DNA of 64,000 nt from an uncultured Alphaproteobacteria bacterium (lineage in GTDB: Bacteria; Pseudomonadota; Alphaproteobacteria; Rhodobacterales; Rhodobacteraceae), in NCBI GenBank assembly GCA_902576905.1, contig CACGWW010000002.1, forward strand, positions 124,001 to 188,000. The letters run 5' to 3'. Each line of letters starts with the position of its first letter. Position 1 is the first letter of the stretch. Shown here in pieces: positions 62,384 through 64,000 of the stretch. The translations under genes and the position numbers were made by a program. The notes below the pieces were generated by a model, which was not told the origin of the DNA, did no database searches, and saw only the letters and a list, made by a program, of their open reading frames with translations.

Positions 62384-62588
62384 TTAGAAATTATTCTTTA
62401 TACACCAAATTAGGCACGATTTTTGCTCTTTAGTTAACGTTAATAGAGCGTATTTCCTCATACGTCAAAAGGTTAGCTCCTAAATAAGCTCGTGCAGGCC
62501 ACGGTTAGTCTGCGTTTTTCTTTCATTATAAAATCAATTTATATATCATATATTAAGCATTTTTGTGAAACATAAATAGGTTAAATAT

Positions 62589-64000
62589 ATGGATACCAGT
62601 GAAAAAATCACCCTACGAACTAGCGAGTTGATTACTAAATATTCAACTTCCTCAAAGAGTGTTCATTATCTGCTCTGCGATCAATATCCTGCGACTAAAC
62701 TTGCGTATAAAATAATAAACGAAAATATGGAAGAATATGCTCTTTCATATGGAGAACTAAAAACTCAGTCCATTTTGATAGCAAATGGATTGAAACAAAG
62801 AGGCATCAAAAAAGGTGATAGAATTGCCACGCTTATGGGGAAAAGCAAAGAGTACATTATCACTTTATTGGCGATCTGGAGAATAGGAGCCGTTCACGTC
62901 CCCTTATTCACGGCTTTCTCTACGCCAGCTATAACGCTTAGAGTGAATGGAAGTAATTCTAAAATAGTCTTCTGTGACCAAAAACAGCAGTCAAAACTTA
63001 AACCATCGGATGACTTTGCGCCAAATAGTAAAGTCGAAGTTATTACAACCGCTAGTTTTGATCAAACACCCAATTGGACTTTTAGATGGGAGGATTTATT
63101 AGTGACTGATAATCACTTTAAGGACGAGCCAGGTTTAGATCCAGATGCACCTATTATTCACATTTTTACATCTGGAACAACGGGTGAGCCAAAAGGTGTT
63201 AGTCTTCCTGTAAAAGCTCTTTCATGCATAGAAGCATACGGAGAATTCGCTTATGATTTAAGACAGACCGATGTCTTTTGGAATGCAGCTGATCCAGGTT
63301 GGGCTTATGGACTTTACTGTGGTATTCTTGTGACATTAACCACGGGTACCCCAGCTATTTTGTTTGAAGGTGGTTTCAGTGCACAAGCAACTATTGACAT
63401 AATAGAAAAGCAAAAAATCACAAATTTTGCCGCCGCACCGACAGTCTATCGCTCACTTCGGGCTGACGGAATAAAAATTTCAAACAAACATAAACTCCGA
63501 TGTTTATCAAGTGCAGGAGAGCCTTTAACCCCTGAAATCAATGAATGGGCAAAGTCTTTCTTTGGCCTCTCTGTCCATGACCATTATGGTCAGACAGAAA
63601 CTAGTATGGTTATAAATAACCATCATCACCCAGAACTCAAAACAGAATTGCGGGATGGTTCCATGGGTAAAGTAATGCCAGGTTGGTCAGCTACTGTTCT
63701 CAAAAATAATGAAGATATACCAGAAAAACCCGGAGTCCCAGGGCGTGTTGCCTTTATTATTGATAAAAGTCCTTTTTCCTGGTTTACAGGTTATGTTGGT
63801 AATCCTAAAAAAAGTGCTGAAAAATTTTCAAAAGATAAAAAGTATTATTTAACTGGAGATACTGGGTCAGTAGATAAAGATGGTTATTTCTACTTCTCCA
63901 CAAGGGATGACGATGTGATTATTATGGCAGGCTATAGAATTGGGCCTTTCGAAGTTGAGTCTGCTCTGAGCACTCATAATGCAGTTGCAGAATGTGCAGT
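62589..64000 (+). CDS. AMP-binding acyl-CoA synthetase (3' end missing)
   Basis: About 470 residues are present, running past the window end. ANL-superfamily motifs are IFTSGTTGEPKGVSL, AADPGWAYGLYCGIL, DHYGQTETSMVIN, YYLTGDTGSVDKDGYFYF and RDDDVIIMAGYRIGPFEVES. These place it near acetyl-/propionyl- or medium-chain acyl-CoA synthetases. The ATG at 62589 has only a weak AGG upstream. It diverges from lptF across 205 bp with nothing else supported. Confidence 0.85.
   Translation, partial: MDTSEKITLRTSELITKYSTSSKSVHYLLCDQYPATKLAYKIINENMEEYALSYGELKTQSILIANGLKQRGIKKGDRIATLMGKSKEYIITLLAIWRIGAVHVPLFTAFSTPAITLRVNGSNSKIVFCDQKQQSKLKPSDDFAPNSKVEVITTASFDQTPNWTFRWEDLLVTDNHFKDEPGLDPDAPIIHIFTSGTTGEPKGVSLPVKALSCIEAYGEFAYDLRQTDVFWNAADPGWAYGLYCGILVTLTTGTPAILFEGGFSAQATIDIIEKQKITNFAAAPTVYRSLRADGIKISNKHKLRCLSSAGEPLTPEINEWAKSFFGLSVHDHYGQTETSMVINNHHHPELKTELRDGSMGKVMPGWSATVLKNNEDIPEKPGVPGRVAFIIDKSPFSWFTGYVGNPKKSAEKFSKDKKYYLTGDTGSVDKDGYFYFSTRDDDVIIMAGYRIGPFEVESALSTHNAVAECA

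Noticed and set aside
62449-62464. CGTAT/ATACG inverted repeat upstream of the last gene
   Set aside because: Five base pairs only, with no U-run or known operator pattern; could be chance in AT-rich DNA.

Overview
The window is AT-rich bacterial chromosome carrying a complete, uninterrupted photosynthesis gene cluster (PGC) of about 43.5 kb, from hemA (12077) to bchO (55565), with ordinary housekeeping genes on both sides. The gene order (bchFNBHLM-lhaA-puhABC-bciE-acsF-puhE-hemA; crtEF-bchCXYZ-pufQBALM; bchIDO next to crtA, crtIB-tspO and crtDC; ppaA-ppsR-bchG-bchP-idi) is that of Rhodobacter and Roseobacter relatives. A spheroidene monooxygenase gene (crtA) points the same way. The low GC content and the oxygen-dependent ring cyclase AcsF/BciE as the only cyclase seen suggest a marine, aerobic anoxygenic phototroph of the Rhodobacterales with a streamlined, AT-rich genome. 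The exact lineage is inference.

Layout. 1-9467: a truncated alpha/beta hydrolase, an inositol-monophosphatase-family phosphatase, a Bax-inhibitor-1-like membrane protein, rpmG (too short for routine ORF calling), a Nudix hydrolase, two HAD hydrolases, an MttB-superfamily methyltransferase and the pntAB transhydrogenase. 9624-12046: tRNA-Gly(GCC) and a uvrD-type helicase. 12077-27297, minus strand: hemA, puhE, acsF, bciE, puhC, puhB, puhA, lhaA, bchM, bchL, bchH, bchB, bchN, bchF. 27544-33788, plus strand: ppaA, ppsR, bchG, a PucC-like transporter, bchP, idi. 33794-45631, minus strand: dxs, pufM, pufL, pufA, pufB, pufQ, bchZ, bchY, bchX, bchC, crtF, crtE. 45722-48105, plus: crtD, crtC. 48102-51210, minus: tspO, crtB, crtI. 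51298-55565, plus: crtA, bchI, bchD, bchO. 55579-64000: enoyl-CoA hydratase, MFS transporter, acetoacetyl-CoA synthetase, TrkH, LptF and a truncated acyl-CoA synthetase.

How the genes work together. HemA makes 5-aminolevulinate. BchI/D/H, BchM, AcsF/BciE, BchL/N/B, BchF, BchX/Y/Z, BchC, BchG and BchP carry protoporphyrin to bacteriochlorophyll a. Dxs, Idi and CrtE supply isoprenoids. CrtB, I, C, D, F and A predict spheroidene to spheroidenone. PufLM/PuhA form the reaction centre and PufBA form LH1. PuhB/C/E, LhaA and PufQ assist assembly. PpsR and PpaA/AerR are the local regulators. Reading the intergenic regions by eye gave nine exact TGT-N12-ACA PpsR boxes in the five promoter regions of the cluster, several overlapping a recognisable -35 element.

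Most notable points: (1) crtA has no ATG, GTG or TTG where homology needs the start, and apparently begins at ATC 51298 behind a GGAG; (2) crtC likewise lacks a standard start and seems to begin at CTG 47206 inside a CTGA overlap with the crtD stop; (3) neither pufX nor pufC follows pufM, because dxs begins 65 bp downstream; (4) strong stem-loops sit between pufA and pufL and after pufM; (5) PpsR has only two cysteines and lacks one near residue 250. No CRISPR, insertion sequence or phage gene was seen.
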